The notes under the pieces are model-generated. The model saw nothing but the letters and a program-made list of their open reading frames with translations, ran no database searches and was not told where the DNA came from. A DNA stretch of 64,000 nt from Armatimonadota bacterium (GTDB taxonomy: Bacteria; Sysuimicrobiota; Sysuimicrobiia; Sysuimicrobiales; Humicultoraceae), in the NCBI GenBank assembly GCA_016869025.1, contig VGFA01000002.1, positions 1 through 64,000 of the forward strand, in the 5' to 3' direction. The first letter of the stretch is position 1; the number at the start of each line of letters is the position of its first letter. Below, piece after piece: positions 54,376 to 63,087 of this stretch. The position numbers and the translations under genes are program-made.

Positions 54376-54651
54376 CTACGCGCCGCCGGAGCGACCGGCC
54401 TCCCAGCGAGGGAGGATGCCGGTCTTCACCAGCAGCACGCGGGCCGCCCCCGAGGGCCGGGCGCCCCGGTCGAGCCACGAGCGCGCCTTCGTCTCGTCAA
54501 TCTGTATCGTCGAGGGCTCGGTCCTGGGGTTGTAGTGCCCGAGCGCCTCCAGGTACCTGCCGCCCCTCGGGGCCTTTGAGTCGGCCACCACCACGCGGTA
54601 CGACGGTTGGTGCTTGGCGCCTATTCGCATGAGTCGGATCTTCACGGCCAT
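54376..54651 (-). CDS. rpsP: 30S ribosomal protein bS16
   Basis: Small-subunit ribosomal protein. The 91-residue product has VKIRLMRIGAKHQPSYRVVVAD, the GRYLEALGHYNPRTEPS block and the RSWLDRGARPSGAARVLL end. It lies between ffh and khpA with short spacers, the common gene order. Confidence 0.97.
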   Translation of the reverse strand: MAVKIRLMRIGAKHQPSYRVVVADSKAPRGGRYLEALGHYNPRTEPSTIQIDETKARSWLDRGARPSGAARVLLVKTGILPRWEAGRSGGA

Positions 54652-54681
54652 CGGTCTGCCTCCTTGAGTATGCGTTCCATG

Positions 54682-56025
54682 CTAGTCCACCGGCCCTCCC
54701 CTGGGGAGGAATGGACGCCTCCTGCTGTCCCGGCCGTGCTCGTCCGCGTGCCGCACGAGCCGGCGCACTTGCTCGAACTGCTTCAACAACCGGTTTACTT
54801 CCTGCACGGATACGCCGCTCCCCCGCGCGATGCGGCGGCGGCGGCTGCCGTCAATGACCGCCGGTGTGTCGCGCTCCTGCGGCGTCATGGACTGGATCAT
54901 GGCCTCGACCCGACGCAGCTGCCCTTCGTCCACGGACGCGCCGGCCTCACGGATACGGGCGAAGCCCGGAATCATCTCGAGCAGTTGGTCGAGCGGCCCC
55001 ATCTGGCGAACCTGGCGCAGTTGCTCCAGGAAGTCGGCGAAGGTGAACTGATGCCGCCGCAGCTTTCGCTCAAGCTCGGCGGCTGCCTCGGCCGAGACGG
55101 TCGCCTCCACCCGCTCGATCAGCGTAAGGACATCGCCCATCCCAAGGATGCGGGAGGCCATGCGGTCGGGGTGAAACCGCTCCAGCGCATCGGGCCGCTC
55201 TCCCACCCCCACGAACAGGATCGGCCTGCCGACCGTGGCCACGACCGAAAGCGCCGCTCCCCCGCGGGCATCGCCATCGAGTTTCGTGAGCACCACGCCG
55301 TCCAGCGGTATGCGCGCGCCGAACTGCTCGGCCATGCGCACCGCGTCCTGCCCGGCCATCGCGTCCAGCACCAGCAACGTCTCGTGCGGCGCCAGCGCCG
55401 AGTGCATCGCGGCGAGCTCGGCCATCAGCTCGTCGTCCACGTGCAGCCGGCCCGCCGAGTCCACGATGACCACGTCGTGTCCACCGGCAACGGCCGCCTC
55501 CACCGCGGCACGTGCCACGCTCACAGGGTCCTTTTCCCCGTGATGGGCAAACACGGGTACTTCCACCTGGTCTCCCACCACCTCGAGCTGCCGGATCGCG
55601 GCAGGCCGCTTCAGGTCCGTGGCCACCAGGAGGGGTGCGCGGCCCCGGCGCCGCAGGTAGCCGGCCAGCTTGCCGGCGGTCGTGGTCTTACCCACGCCGT
55701 GTAGACCGATCAGCAGGATGATCGTGGGAGGCGCTGATGCCAGGCGCAGATCGCGCGCCCCTCCTCCCAGGAGACGGATCAGCTCCTGGTGCACGATCTT
55801 GACCACCTGCTGGCCAGGGCTCAGGTGCTTCCACACCTCCTGCCCAACCGCCGCCGCGCGGATCGCCTCGACGAAGTCACGGGCGACGCGGAAGTTCACG
55901 TCGGCCTCAAGCAGGGCCATCCGCACCTCCCGTAATGCCGCGTCAACGTCCTGGAGGTTCAACACCCCGCGGCCGGCGATCTTGCGGACGATCTCCCCCA
56001 ATCTTGACTGCAGCGCCTCAAACAC
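54682..56025 (-). CDS. ffh: Signal recognition particle protein Ffh
   Basis: SRP54 GTPase binding 4.5S RNA and signal peptides. The 447-residue protein has the N domain, then the G domain with LIGLHGVGKTTTAGKLA, DLKRPAAIRQL, VDSAGRLHVDDEL and TKLDGDARGG, and an M domain (FTFADFLEQLRQVRQMG, RIARGSGVSVQEVNRLLKQF). It overlaps the upstream YlxM-methyltransferase gene by eight bases. Confidence 0.97.
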   Translation of the reverse strand: MFEALQSRLGEIVRKIAGRGVLNLQDVDAALREVRMALLEADVNFRVARDFVEAIRAAAVGQEVWKHLSPGQQVVKIVHQELIRLLGGGARDLRLASAPPTIILLIGLHGVGKTTTAGKLAGYLRRRGRAPLLVATDLKRPAAIRQLEVVGDQVEVPVFAHHGEKDPVSVARAAVEAAVAGGHDVVIVDSAGRLHVDDELMAELAAMHSALAPHETLLVLDAMAGQDAVRMAEQFGARIPLDGVVLTKLDGDARGGAALSVVATVGRPILFVGVGERPDALERFHPDRMASRILGMGDVLTLIERVEATVSAEAAAELERKLRRHQFTFADFLEQLRQVRQMGPLDQLLEMIPGFARIREAGASVDEGQLRRVEAMIQSMTPQERDTPAVIDGSRRRRIARGSGVSVQEVNRLLKQFEQVRRLVRHADEHGRDSRRRPFLPRGGPVD

Positions 56026-56878
56026 CGACGGTTACCTTCTCGTTCGCATCGTGCTCGCGCCGGGCCTCGTAGACGCGATATCCCTCGGCCGCCCGCACCT
56101 GGCGTGCCTCGCCGAACCGCCCGGCCACAAGACTTGCCAGCGTCTTGGCTCCCTGTGCTGTGCGCACGACCATGTAGAGCCGGCCACCAGGCCTCAGCAC
56201 CCGCCACGCCCCTTCAATGAACTGGGTCACGACCCGGCGCCCGGCCCGTATGGGCGGATTGGTGAGCACCAGGTCAACGGAACCGTCCCTGAACGGGGCG
56301 GCGCCGTCGCCTACCAGCACGCAGACGTTGGTCAGCCCGTGCGCCGCGGCGTTGGCGTGTGCCAGCCGCGCGGCGCGCCTGTTGAGATCCACCAGCCACG
56401 CGCGGCCGCGCGTTGCAAGCGCGGCCGCCACCAGACCGATCGCCCCGTAGCCGCATCCCAGGTCCAGGATGCGATCACCGCGGCGGACCTCCATTGCCTC
56501 TATCAGCAGGCGTGTCCCGGCGTCGAAGCGGCGGTGCGCGAAGACACCTGAAACCGACCGGAAGACCCAGGCCCGGCCGCGCAGTTCCACCCTCTGCTCC
56601 CGCGTCCTCGGCACCGAACGCGGCACGCTCGTGGAGTAGTGATCCTGCCGCGCCGCGAGCCCCAGAGCCCCTTCCAACCGTTCCATCGCCACCAGCGCCC
56701 TGCGCAGGCCGTCGTGGATTGCCTGCCGCGTCACGCTCATCTCCGCGGCGATCTCGCCTAGCGAGAGGTCGTCCTGGTAGTAGCGGCGCAGGAGGTGCTG
56801 CTGCTGCGCGGTCAGCAGCGCCCCGTATGCGTCGAACATCCGGTTGGCCCGGTCGCGGTCGGCGAGTGCGCGCTCCAT
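56018..56878 (-). CDS. ylxM: Fusion of YlxM (SRP-associated HTH protein) and RsmC/YbxB-type methyltransferase
   Basis: Residues about 10-70 match YlxM, the small HTH protein normally encoded between ftsY and ffh (LTAQQQHLLRRYYQDDLSLGEIA, then VTRQAIHDGLRRA). Residues about 79-286 are a class I SAM methyltransferase. They start with DHYSTSVP, typical of 16S/23S G-methyltransferases of the RsmC/RlmG group, and carry motif I ILDLGCGYGAIG (139-145), VDLNRRA and the NPPIRAG active loop. The single open frame of 286 codons from ATG 56878 (SD GGTGGAG) has no internal stop. Fusion is unusual; no frameshift is involved. Likely roles are SRP regulation plus an rRNA or similar G methylation. Confidence 0.88.
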   Translation of the reverse strand: MERALADRDRANRMFDAYGALLTAQQQHLLRRYYQDDLSLGEIAAEMSVTRQAIHDGLRRALVAMERLEGALGLAARQDHYSTSVPRSVPRTREQRVELRGRAWVFRSVSGVFAHRRFDAGTRLLIEAMEVRRGDRILDLGCGYGAIGLVAAALATRGRAWLVDLNRRAARLAHANAAAHGLTNVCVLVGDGAAPFRDGSVDLVLTNPPIRAGRRVVTQFIEGAWRVLRPGGRLYMVVRTAQGAKTLASLVAGRFGEARQVRAAEGYRVYEARREHDANEKVTVGV

Positions 56879-56888
56879 GTGGCTCCAC

Positions 56889-56912
56889 CTGTCAAGGCAA
56901 ACCCCTTGACAG
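56889..56912. repeat. 9-bp inverted repeat in the leader of the ylxM fusion gene
   Basis: CTGTCAAGG (56889-56897) and CCTTGACAG (56904-56912) form a perfect stem with a 6-base loop, 11 bases upstream of the ATG. It sits between a putative promoter and the ribosome-binding site and could be an operator or a leader hairpin. It has no T-run and is not a convincing terminator for ftsY. Confidence 0.5.
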
Positions 56913-56919
56913 CCCACCT

Positions 56920-56949
56920 ACGATAGCGCAGGGGCGGGCGCGCCGTCAA
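56920..56949 (-). promoter_or_regulatory. Possible promoter upstream of the ylxM-ffh operon
   Basis: The minus strand has TTGACG (56944-56949), an 18-base spacer and TATCGT (56920-56925). The -10 is only a four of six match. It is placed within the gap after ftsY and would drive the ylxM-ffh-rpsP block. Confidence 0.35.
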
Positions 56950-56977
56950 GGACTGAGGGGCCTGCGCGTGGAGGGAC

Positions 56978-57886
56978 CTACGCTGCCAGGAGCGCGTCAA
57001 CAAAGGCGGCGGGATCGAACGGCACGAGATCCTCCAGACCCTCCCCGGTGCCGACGAAGGCGATCGGGACGCCCAGGTCCCGGGTGACGGCCACGGCGAT
57101 CCCGCCCTTCGCGGTCCCGTCGAGCTTGGCGAGAACGACACCGGTCAGGCCCACCGCCTCGTGGAAGCGGCGCGCCTGGGCCAGGCCGTTCTGGCCCGTG
57201 CCGGCGTCCAGAACCAGCAGGCGCTCGACCGGCGATCCGGGCAGCGCGCGTGCCACCACCCGGTCCATCTTCTTGAGCTCCTCCATGAGGTTGACCTTGG
57301 TGTGCAGCCGGCCGGCGGTGTCCACGATGAGCACATCCGCACTCCTCGCCATCGCTGCCTGGGCGGCATCGAAGACCACGGCGGCCGGGTCTGCTCCTGC
57401 CTTATGCCGGATGACCGGAACACCCACCCTCTCGCCCCACAGTTCGAGCTGCTCGATGGCCGCGGCACGGAAGGTGTCTGCCGCCGCCATCATGACGCGG
57501 CGGTCTTCCTGGCGCATCCTGAAGGCAAGCTTGCCGATCGTCGTGGTCTTGCCCGAACCGTTCACGCCCAGAACCAACACCACAGCCGGAGGCGGATCGA
57601 GGCGCAACGAACCAGGCGTGCCCAGCAGGTCGCGCAGAACCGTTCCAAGCGCGGCGCGGACCGCCTCGGCGGTGCGGGCCCCAGGTTCGCGGCGCAGCCG
57701 CTCCACGACCTCGGCACTCAGAGCAGCGCCCACGTCAGCCTGAATGAGCACCTCCTCCAGGCCGGCGAAGAACGCGTCGTCAAGGGGTGCCAGCAGGAGG
57801 GCATCGAGACGCGAGGAGATCGCCTCGCGCGTGCGCCCAAGCGAGGTGCGCAGCCGGGCAATCCAGCCAGGGGTCTCGGACGACAC
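56978..57886 (-). CDS. ftsY: SRP receptor FtsY
   Basis: SRP receptor GTPase at the membrane. The 302-residue product has the short NG form with LVLGVNGSGKTTTIGKLA, DTFRAAAIEQLELW, VDTAGRLHTK and LAKLDGTAKGG, and FVGTGEGLEDLVPFDP at the end. The acidic A domain seen in E. coli is absent. GTG 57886 is separated from the smc stop by six bases. Confidence 0.97.
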   Translation of the reverse strand: MSSETPGWIARLRTSLGRTREAISSRLDALLLAPLDDAFFAGLEEVLIQADVGAALSAEVVERLRREPGARTAEAVRAALGTVLRDLLGTPGSLRLDPPPAVVLVLGVNGSGKTTTIGKLAFRMRQEDRRVMMAAADTFRAAAIEQLELWGERVGVPVIRHKAGADPAAVVFDAAQAAMARSADVLIVDTAGRLHTKVNLMEELKKMDRVVARALPGSPVERLLVLDAGTGQNGLAQARRFHEAVGLTGVVLAKLDGTAKGGIAVAVTRDLGVPIAFVGTGEGLEDLVPFDPAAFVDALLAA

Positions 57887-57892
57887 GGCCGC

Positions 57893-60800
57893 CTACTCGC
57901 CCGGAAGGGCGACCGCCTCACGCTGCCGCAAGGGCTCTCGCGCGCCGAGGTCCTCGCGCGGCTCGGGCTCCCCCCCGTTCTGGGACGGCACCAGCCGCAA
58001 CGAGACCAGCGACGAGGTGCCCAGCTCCTGCATCGTCACGCCGTAGAGCACGTCGGCCGCGGCCATGGTGCCCTTGTTGTGGGTGATGATGAGCACCTGG
58101 GTCTGCCGGGCCAGGTCCCGCAGAAGGCCGGTGAAGCGCCGCGTGTTCTCGTCGTCGAGGGCGGCTTCCACCTCGTCGAAGATACAGAAGGGGCTGGGGT
58201 GCACCCGCAGAAGCGCGAAGATCAGGGCCAGGGCCACGAGCACCCGCTCCCCTCCGGAGAGCGCGACCAGGGATCGGCGCTTCTTGCCTGGAAGCTGGGC
58301 GATCACCTCCAGCCCTGGCTCCGCGCCCAGCTCGTCCTCCACCAGCTCCAGTGAACCCTGTCCTCCGTCGAACAGCTGCTGGAAGAGCCGGCCGAACTCC
58401 CGGTCAACCTCCACGAAGGCCTGATCGAACCGCACGCGCAGCGCGGCGTTTATCACGGCGATCGAGTGCCTCAGCGCGTCCGCGGCGGCGCGGACATCCT
58501 GGGTGCGGCCGCGTAGTGCCTCCAGGCGCACCGTCAGGGTGGCGTGCTCCTCGATCGCGCGCAGGTTCACGGGCCCCAGTTCGCGCAGCGCGGTCCGCAG
58601 TTCGTCCAGCCGCCGCCGTGCCTCATCGCGAGACGCCTCGAGGCGGCGGGAAGCCGCCTCTTCAAGAGTGATGCCGTATTGCTCGTCGAGGCGAGAAGCG
58701 GCCGCGGCCAGTTCGGCGTCCGCCTGCGCGCAGCGGAGCTCGGCGCGATGCAGCGCCGCCTCCGAGGCCCGGGCTGCCTCGATAGCGGCGTGGAGTTCCG
58801 CTCCTTTGGCCTGAAGGCAGTCGCGCAGCCCTGCCCTCTCGGCGGCCAGGCGCTCCAGCCTGGCCTTCCCTGCGGCCTGTCCGGCGAGGACCGCATCGTG
58901 AGCAGCAGCCGCCTCACGCAGGTGTTCCTCTGCGGCACCCAGGTCTGCGGAGATGCGCTCCGCGTCCCGGGCCAGTCCCGCCCGGCGTGCCTCAATCTCA
59001 TCCACCACGGCGGTACGGTCTCGCAGCCGCCCGCGCAGGGCCTCCAGGTTTCCGTCAACCTGCGCCATGGCGACCTGGCACGCGGCCACCGCCTGCGCCG
59101 ATGCTTCCCGCGCACCACCCAGCCGCCTTGCCTCCTGTTGGAGTTCTGCCAGGCGGGTCTCCAGATACCCGGTCTCGTCCTCAAGCCGCCGCACGTCGCC
59201 TGCGAGGCGGTCCACCTCGGCACGCCTGCCGTGAAGCTCCAGGCCGCGCGACGCCGCCTCCGCGGCCAGCGCGGCCTCGTCCCCGGCCAAACGCGCGGCC
59301 TCGGCTTCCAGTTGTGCCAGACGCTGAGCGCGCTCCGTCAGGGCCGTGGCCGCTGCACCGCGGGCGGTCCTATGCGAGGAGAGCGCGGTCTCGGCGGCCG
59401 CCGCCTGCTCGGCGGCGGTCAGATACTGCTTCTGGGCCATCTCCCGGCGAGATGAAGCCCTTGCCGCGTCTGCCCGCAACGCGGCGAGCGCCTGGTTGCG
59501 TCCCAACGGCATGACGTCACGACCGCGCCGCCCGCGCAGCGACAGCACGCCGTCAGGGGAGAGGAGCGTGCCGTCAAGGGTGACGACCCGGCCAGAGAAG
59601 CCGGATCCGAACAGCCCCCAGGCGCAGTCCAGATCGGCTACGATCGCCACGTCGCCCAACAGGGCATCCACAGCAGTACTGATGGACGCGTCGGAGATCA
59701 CCACCTCGGCCGCGCGTACATGGGCGCTGCCATCCATGACGGGTGCCAGAGGCCGACTGGCGCGGACCGAGTCCAGGGCCAGGATGGCGGCTCCTCCATT
59801 CCCCTCTGCCTCAAGAAAGCCGCAGATCACCGGGATCGCTGCCCTGCTGTCCACGACCAGGCAGTGGAGCCTCCTTCCCAGTGCCGCGGCAACGGCGGGC
59901 TGGTATTCACCCGGCACCTCTATCAGGTCGGCCACCGCGCCCCGCAGCCCCGGGAACCGGGCGGGATCGGCGCGGGCAGCCAGCAGCACACCGCGTGCGC
60001 CCTCCTCGAAGCCCGCGAACTGGGCGTGTGCCTCTTCCATGGAGGCCAGGCGGGATTGGAGCCCGTGCTCTTCCATTTCAGCGGCGCGCAGCCGTTCCGC
60101 GGAAGCATCCAGGCAGCGACGGCCCTCATCCGCCGTCCGCGTTGCGGATGCCAGGGCATCCTCCGCGTGTTCGAGCGTCGCTCGCGCCTCACCGCAGGCC
60201 TCGCGCGCAGATTCGAGGGCATTCGTAATCCGCGCCGCGGCCTCGCGAAGGTCTTCGACCCTCTTCTCGGCGGCAGCGGCCGACTGGCCCAGCACCTCGG
60301 CGCGCGCGGAGAGCGCGGCCAGATCGCTGCGCGCCTGTGCCAGGGTCCGCGCGACGCCCGCTGCTTCTGGGCGGGCAAGGGACAACCACGCCTCCACCTC
60401 GTCTGCCGCGGCCTCGGCCTCAGAGAGACCGGCGACCGCGGCCGCCATCTCGCGCTGCTGCACCTCACGCTGGTCCTCCACCGCCGAGGCATCCTGGCGC
60501 AGCACCTCTGCGTCTGCCGCCACGCGGGCCTGCTCCTCCAACAGGCGGCCGGCCTCGTCCTTCAGGTGCTGGTGTTGCGCGCGCAGGGCATCGAGCCGCC
60601 GCTCCGCCTGCTGAACCTCGGCCGCACGGACCGCGAGCTCCTCGGCCCGGCCAAGGAGCGCCTGTTGGCCCTCCTCCCACTGGGCGGTCAGGGAGGCAAC
60701 CTGCGCCTCGACCTCTGCCAAGGCGGCCGCCGCGGCGTCCGCCCTCGCAGCCGCGGCTGCGGCCTGTTCCCTTTCAGCGACTTGCTGGGAGGCCAATCGG

Positions 60801-61525
60801 CGCGCGGTCCCAACCAGGCGGCGCGCCTCGTCCGCGTACAGCGCCAGCTCCAGATCGCGCAGCTCCTCGCTGTGACTGCGGTATTGAGCCGCGGCCTCGG
60901 CCTGCGCCGCCAGCACCAGCTGCTGCGCCTCCAGCTCGGAAAGCAGATCGCCGGCACGGTCAAGGTGGGCCTGGACGTGGCCCAGCCGGCGCTCGGCCTC
61001 GGTGCGCTGCCGCTTCTGCCTTGCCAGGCCTGCGGCCTCCTCCAGCCACTGCCGGCGCTCGAGTGGTGTGGCGCGCAGGACCGCGTCCACCTCGCCCTGT
61101 CCGATCAGCGCGTATGAACGACCACCTAGTCCGGTACCCAGGAACAGCATCTGGATGTCGCGCAGGCGGCAGTCCACACCGTTGATGGCGTACTCTCCTT
61201 CGCCTCCCCGCGTCACGGTGCGCGACACGGTAACCTCGTTGAACTCCAGAGGAAGATCGCCGGCGCCGTTTTCCAGGGTGAGCGAGACTTTGGCCAGGCT
61301 GTGGGGCCGGCGAGAAGCGGTACCGGCAAAGATGATATCCTCCATCCGGGCGCCCCGCAGCAGCCGGGCGTTGGTCTCGCCCAGGGCCCAACGGATGCTG
61401 TCCATGATGTTGCTCTTGCCGCTACCGTTGGGACCCACTATCGCTGTGATTCCGGGATGGAACTCGAGTTCCGTGCGGTCCACGAACGTCTTGAATCCTA
61501 CGAGCTCCAGCCTCCGAAGCTGCAC
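57893..61525 (-). CDS. smc: Chromosome segregation protein SMC
   Basis: Condensin-type ATPase organising chromosomes with ScpA and ScpB, whose genes are not in the window. The 1210-residue chain has Walker A in GPNGSGKSNIMDSIRWALGE (residues 31-38). Two long coiled coils flank a hinge (about 505-645). The C-terminal signature LSGGERVLVALALIF is joined to Walker B CIFDEVEAALDD. GTG 61525 has GAGGAGGAG upstream. It is followed by ftsY and the SRP block, as in Bacillus. Confidence 0.97.
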   Translation of the reverse strand: MQLRRLELVGFKTFVDRTELEFHPGITAIVGPNGSGKSNIMDSIRWALGETNARLLRGARMEDIIFAGTASRRPHSLAKVSLTLENGAGDLPLEFNEVTVSRTVTRGGEGEYAINGVDCRLRDIQMLFLGTGLGGRSYALIGQGEVDAVLRATPLERRQWLEEAAGLARQKRQRTEAERRLGHVQAHLDRAGDLLSELEAQQLVLAAQAEAAAQYRSHSEELRDLELALYADEARRLVGTARRLASQQVAEREQAAAAAARADAAAAALAEVEAQVASLTAQWEEGQQALLGRAEELAVRAAEVQQAERRLDALRAQHQHLKDEAGRLLEEQARVAADAEVLRQDASAVEDQREVQQREMAAAVAGLSEAEAAADEVEAWLSLARPEAAGVARTLAQARSDLAALSARAEVLGQSAAAAEKRVEDLREAAARITNALESAREACGEARATLEHAEDALASATRTADEGRRCLDASAERLRAAEMEEHGLQSRLASMEEAHAQFAGFEEGARGVLLAARADPARFPGLRGAVADLIEVPGEYQPAVAAALGRRLHCLVVDSRAAIPVICGFLEAEGNGGAAILALDSVRASRPLAPVMDGSAHVRAAEVVISDASISTAVDALLGDVAIVADLDCAWGLFGSGFSGRVVTLDGTLLSPDGVLSLRGRRGRDVMPLGRNQALAALRADAARASSRREMAQKQYLTAAEQAAAAETALSSHRTARGAAATALTERAQRLAQLEAEAARLAGDEAALAAEAASRGLELHGRRAEVDRLAGDVRRLEDETGYLETRLAELQQEARRLGGAREASAQAVAACQVAMAQVDGNLEALRGRLRDRTAVVDEIEARRAGLARDAERISADLGAAEEHLREAAAAHDAVLAGQAAGKARLERLAAERAGLRDCLQAKGAELHAAIEAARASEAALHRAELRCAQADAELAAAASRLDEQYGITLEEAASRRLEASRDEARRRLDELRTALRELGPVNLRAIEEHATLTVRLEALRGRTQDVRAAADALRHSIAVINAALRVRFDQAFVEVDREFGRLFQQLFDGGQGSLELVEDELGAEPGLEVIAQLPGKKRRSLVALSGGERVLVALALIFALLRVHPSPFCIFDEVEAALDDENTRRFTGLLRDLARQTQVLIITHNKGTMAAADVLYGVTMQELGTSSLVSLRLVPSQNGGEPEPREDLGAREPLRQREAVALPGE

Positions 61526-61578
61526 GCTCCGTCTCCTCCTCGACTCGGACCGCCTGCGCGGCCCGCCCGTTGTCCGAC

Positions 61579-61595
61579 CGCCGCCAGGGGCGGCG
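61579..61595. terminator. Short GC-rich hairpin between the glycosyltransferase gene and smc
   Basis: CGCCGCC (61579-61585) and GGCGGCG (61589-61595) form a 7-bp stem with a 3-base loop, six bases after the glycosyltransferase stop. There is no T-run. It may end that transcript. Confidence 0.3.
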
Positions 61596-61600
61596 AGAAT

Positions 61601-62788
61601 CTAATCGGGTGCTGCGACGACAGGTGTAACCATTGCAGCCTGACGATACAACCCAACCAACCTCTCGGTAAGCGTTTCAATGGCGTAGGCCCGGGCCGCG
61701 ACCCGACCGGCGGCGGCAAGGCGGCTCCGCAACGCATCGTCGCCCAGGAGCCGGTGAATCGCCACACCCAGCGCCTCGGCGTCCAGGCCGGTCAGGAGTC
61801 CGGTCAGCCCGTCGCTGACGACCTCGGACACCCCTCCTGCGCCCACCGCGGCGACCGGCAGGCCGGCCGCCATCGCCTCCACCACGACGAGCCCCTGCGT
61901 CTCCGTGGGCGACGAGAAAGCAAACAGGTCAGCGGCCGCGTAGCAGTCGAGGACCCGGTCGTGATCAAGCGGGCCGGTGAAGATCACCTGCCCGGCTATG
62001 CCTCGGTCCGCGGCGGCGCGCCGGAGGGCAGCGGCCTCAGGTCCGCCGCCCACCACCAGCAGGCGGGCCGGCGTCCCCTGGGCGGCCATGGCAAAGGCCG
62101 CCAGCAGCACGTCGAAGCGCTTCTCTCGCGCCAGGCGACCGACCGTGATGACCAGGGGCACGCCCGCAGGGATCCCGAGCCGGGGCCTGACCCAGAGAGG
62201 GTTTAGGCGATCGAACCGGTCCAGGTCGAACCCCGCGGTCGCGAGTACCTCGACCCGAGCGGATACCCCGCGCGCCAACAGCCAGTTCCGCACCGCATGG
62301 GAGGGCGCGACAACTAGCGAGCAGCGGTTGCAGTATCTTATCGTGTACCGCGTGACCACCTCACGGGAGAACCGTTGGGACACGATCGGGACGTAGTGCA
62401 CGTACTCCGAGTACATCGTGTGATGCGTGAAGACCAGCGGCAACCCAAGGCGGCGGGCCGCGAACAGGGCGGCGGTCCCCATGAGGAACGGCGAGTGGGT
62501 GTGGATCACGGAGAGACGCCGTGCGCGCAGACCGGCCGTGAAGCGCCGGGCCACCGGGATGGCCAGCGGGAAGTCAGGGATCCCGGGCGCGCGAACCGAA
62601 GGAAACCGAACCACGTCGGGGTCGGCGTCCCTGTAGCCCGGATACGCGGGCGCGAAGATCGAGGCCTGATGTCCCTGGCGCCGGAGCTCCGTCACCAGGG
62701 CCTCGATGGAGCGCACGACACCGCTGATCCGCGGGAGGTAAGAATCGGAGAACACCCCCACGCGCACGGCGTCGCCCCCGCAGGGCAT
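61601..62788 (-). CDS. GT4-family glycosyltransferase, diacylglycerol glucosyltransferase-like
   Basis: GT-B fold enzyme, probably transferring a sugar to a lipid or other envelope acceptor. The 395-residue product has VGVFSDSYLPRISGVVRSIEALV, then HTHSPFLMGTAALF and FTHHTMYSEYVHYVP, as in glycosyl-diacylglycerol synthases. The donor-binding blocks VGRLAREKRFDVLLAAF and FSSPTETQGLVVVEAMAAGLPV follow. The true acceptor is not readable. ATG 62788 is taken; long in-frame extension to 63091 would cross the tRNA gene and is rejected. It is upstream of smc with a 75-base gap. Confidence 0.87.
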   Translation of the reverse strand: MPCGGDAVRVGVFSDSYLPRISGVVRSIEALVTELRRQGHQASIFAPAYPGYRDADPDVVRFPSVRAPGIPDFPLAIPVARRFTAGLRARRLSVIHTHSPFLMGTAALFAARRLGLPLVFTHHTMYSEYVHYVPIVSQRFSREVVTRYTIRYCNRCSLVVAPSHAVRNWLLARGVSARVEVLATAGFDLDRFDRLNPLWVRPRLGIPAGVPLVITVGRLAREKRFDVLLAAFAMAAQGTPARLLVVGGGPEAAALRRAAADRGIAGQVIFTGPLDHDRVLDCYAAADLFAFSSPTETQGLVVVEAMAAGLPVAAVGAGGVSEVVSDGLTGLLTGLDAEALGVAIHRLLGDDALRSRLAAAGRVAARAYAIETLTERLVGLYRQAAMVTPVVAAPD

Positions 62789-62919
62789 CCGCTTGATGTT
62801 CCACCTCCGCTCGCCACGAGAACGTCGGACGCCCGGGCCGGCCAATACACCTATCGTTCGCGACGTCACACCGTTCTCCTTCGGTCCGATCCGCCTGCCC
62901 GCGGCACCGTCAACGCGAC

Positions 62920-62943
62920 GGGGCAGCGCTCGTGCGCCGCCCC
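62920..62943. terminator. Hairpin downstream of tRNA-Pro
   Basis: GGGGCAGCGC (62920-62929) and GCGCCGCCCC (62934-62943) pair over ten bases with one G-U and a 4-base loop, 24 bases after the tRNA 3' end. It lacks a T-run. It may be a tRNA terminator or only GC-rich structure. Confidence 0.3.
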
Positions 62944-62967
62944 GCGCATCCACGTTCCTAGGTTGTC

Positions 62968-63045
62968 TGGTCGGGGAGGGGGGATTTGAACCCCCGGCCT
63001 CAGCGTCCCGAACGCTGCGCGCTAACCAAGCTGCGCCACTCCCCG
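62968..63045 (-). tRNA. tRNA-Pro(CGG)
   Basis: On the minus strand a 78-base cloverleaf starts CGGGGAG and ends CTCCCCG-A-CCA, so the CCA end is encoded. The anticodon stem CAGCG/CGCTG holds the loop TTCGGGA with anticodon CGG, reading CCG proline codons. The T arm has GGTTCAAATCC. A proline tRNA with C1 is typical. A likely promoter lies just upstream. Confidence 0.95.
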
Positions 63046-63054
63046 CTGCGCTCC

Positions 63055-63083
63055 ATTGTAGTGGCGGGAGCGCCGACGGGCAA
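63055..63083 (-). promoter_or_regulatory. Promoter for tRNA-Pro
   Basis: The minus strand has TTGCCC (63078-63083), a 17-base spacer and TACAAT (63055-63060), nine bases before the tRNA 5' end. The spacing and -10 resemble the other promoters proposed in the window. It lies between the S1-domain gene's end and the tRNA. Confidence 0.5.
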
Positions 63084-63087
63084 GTCA

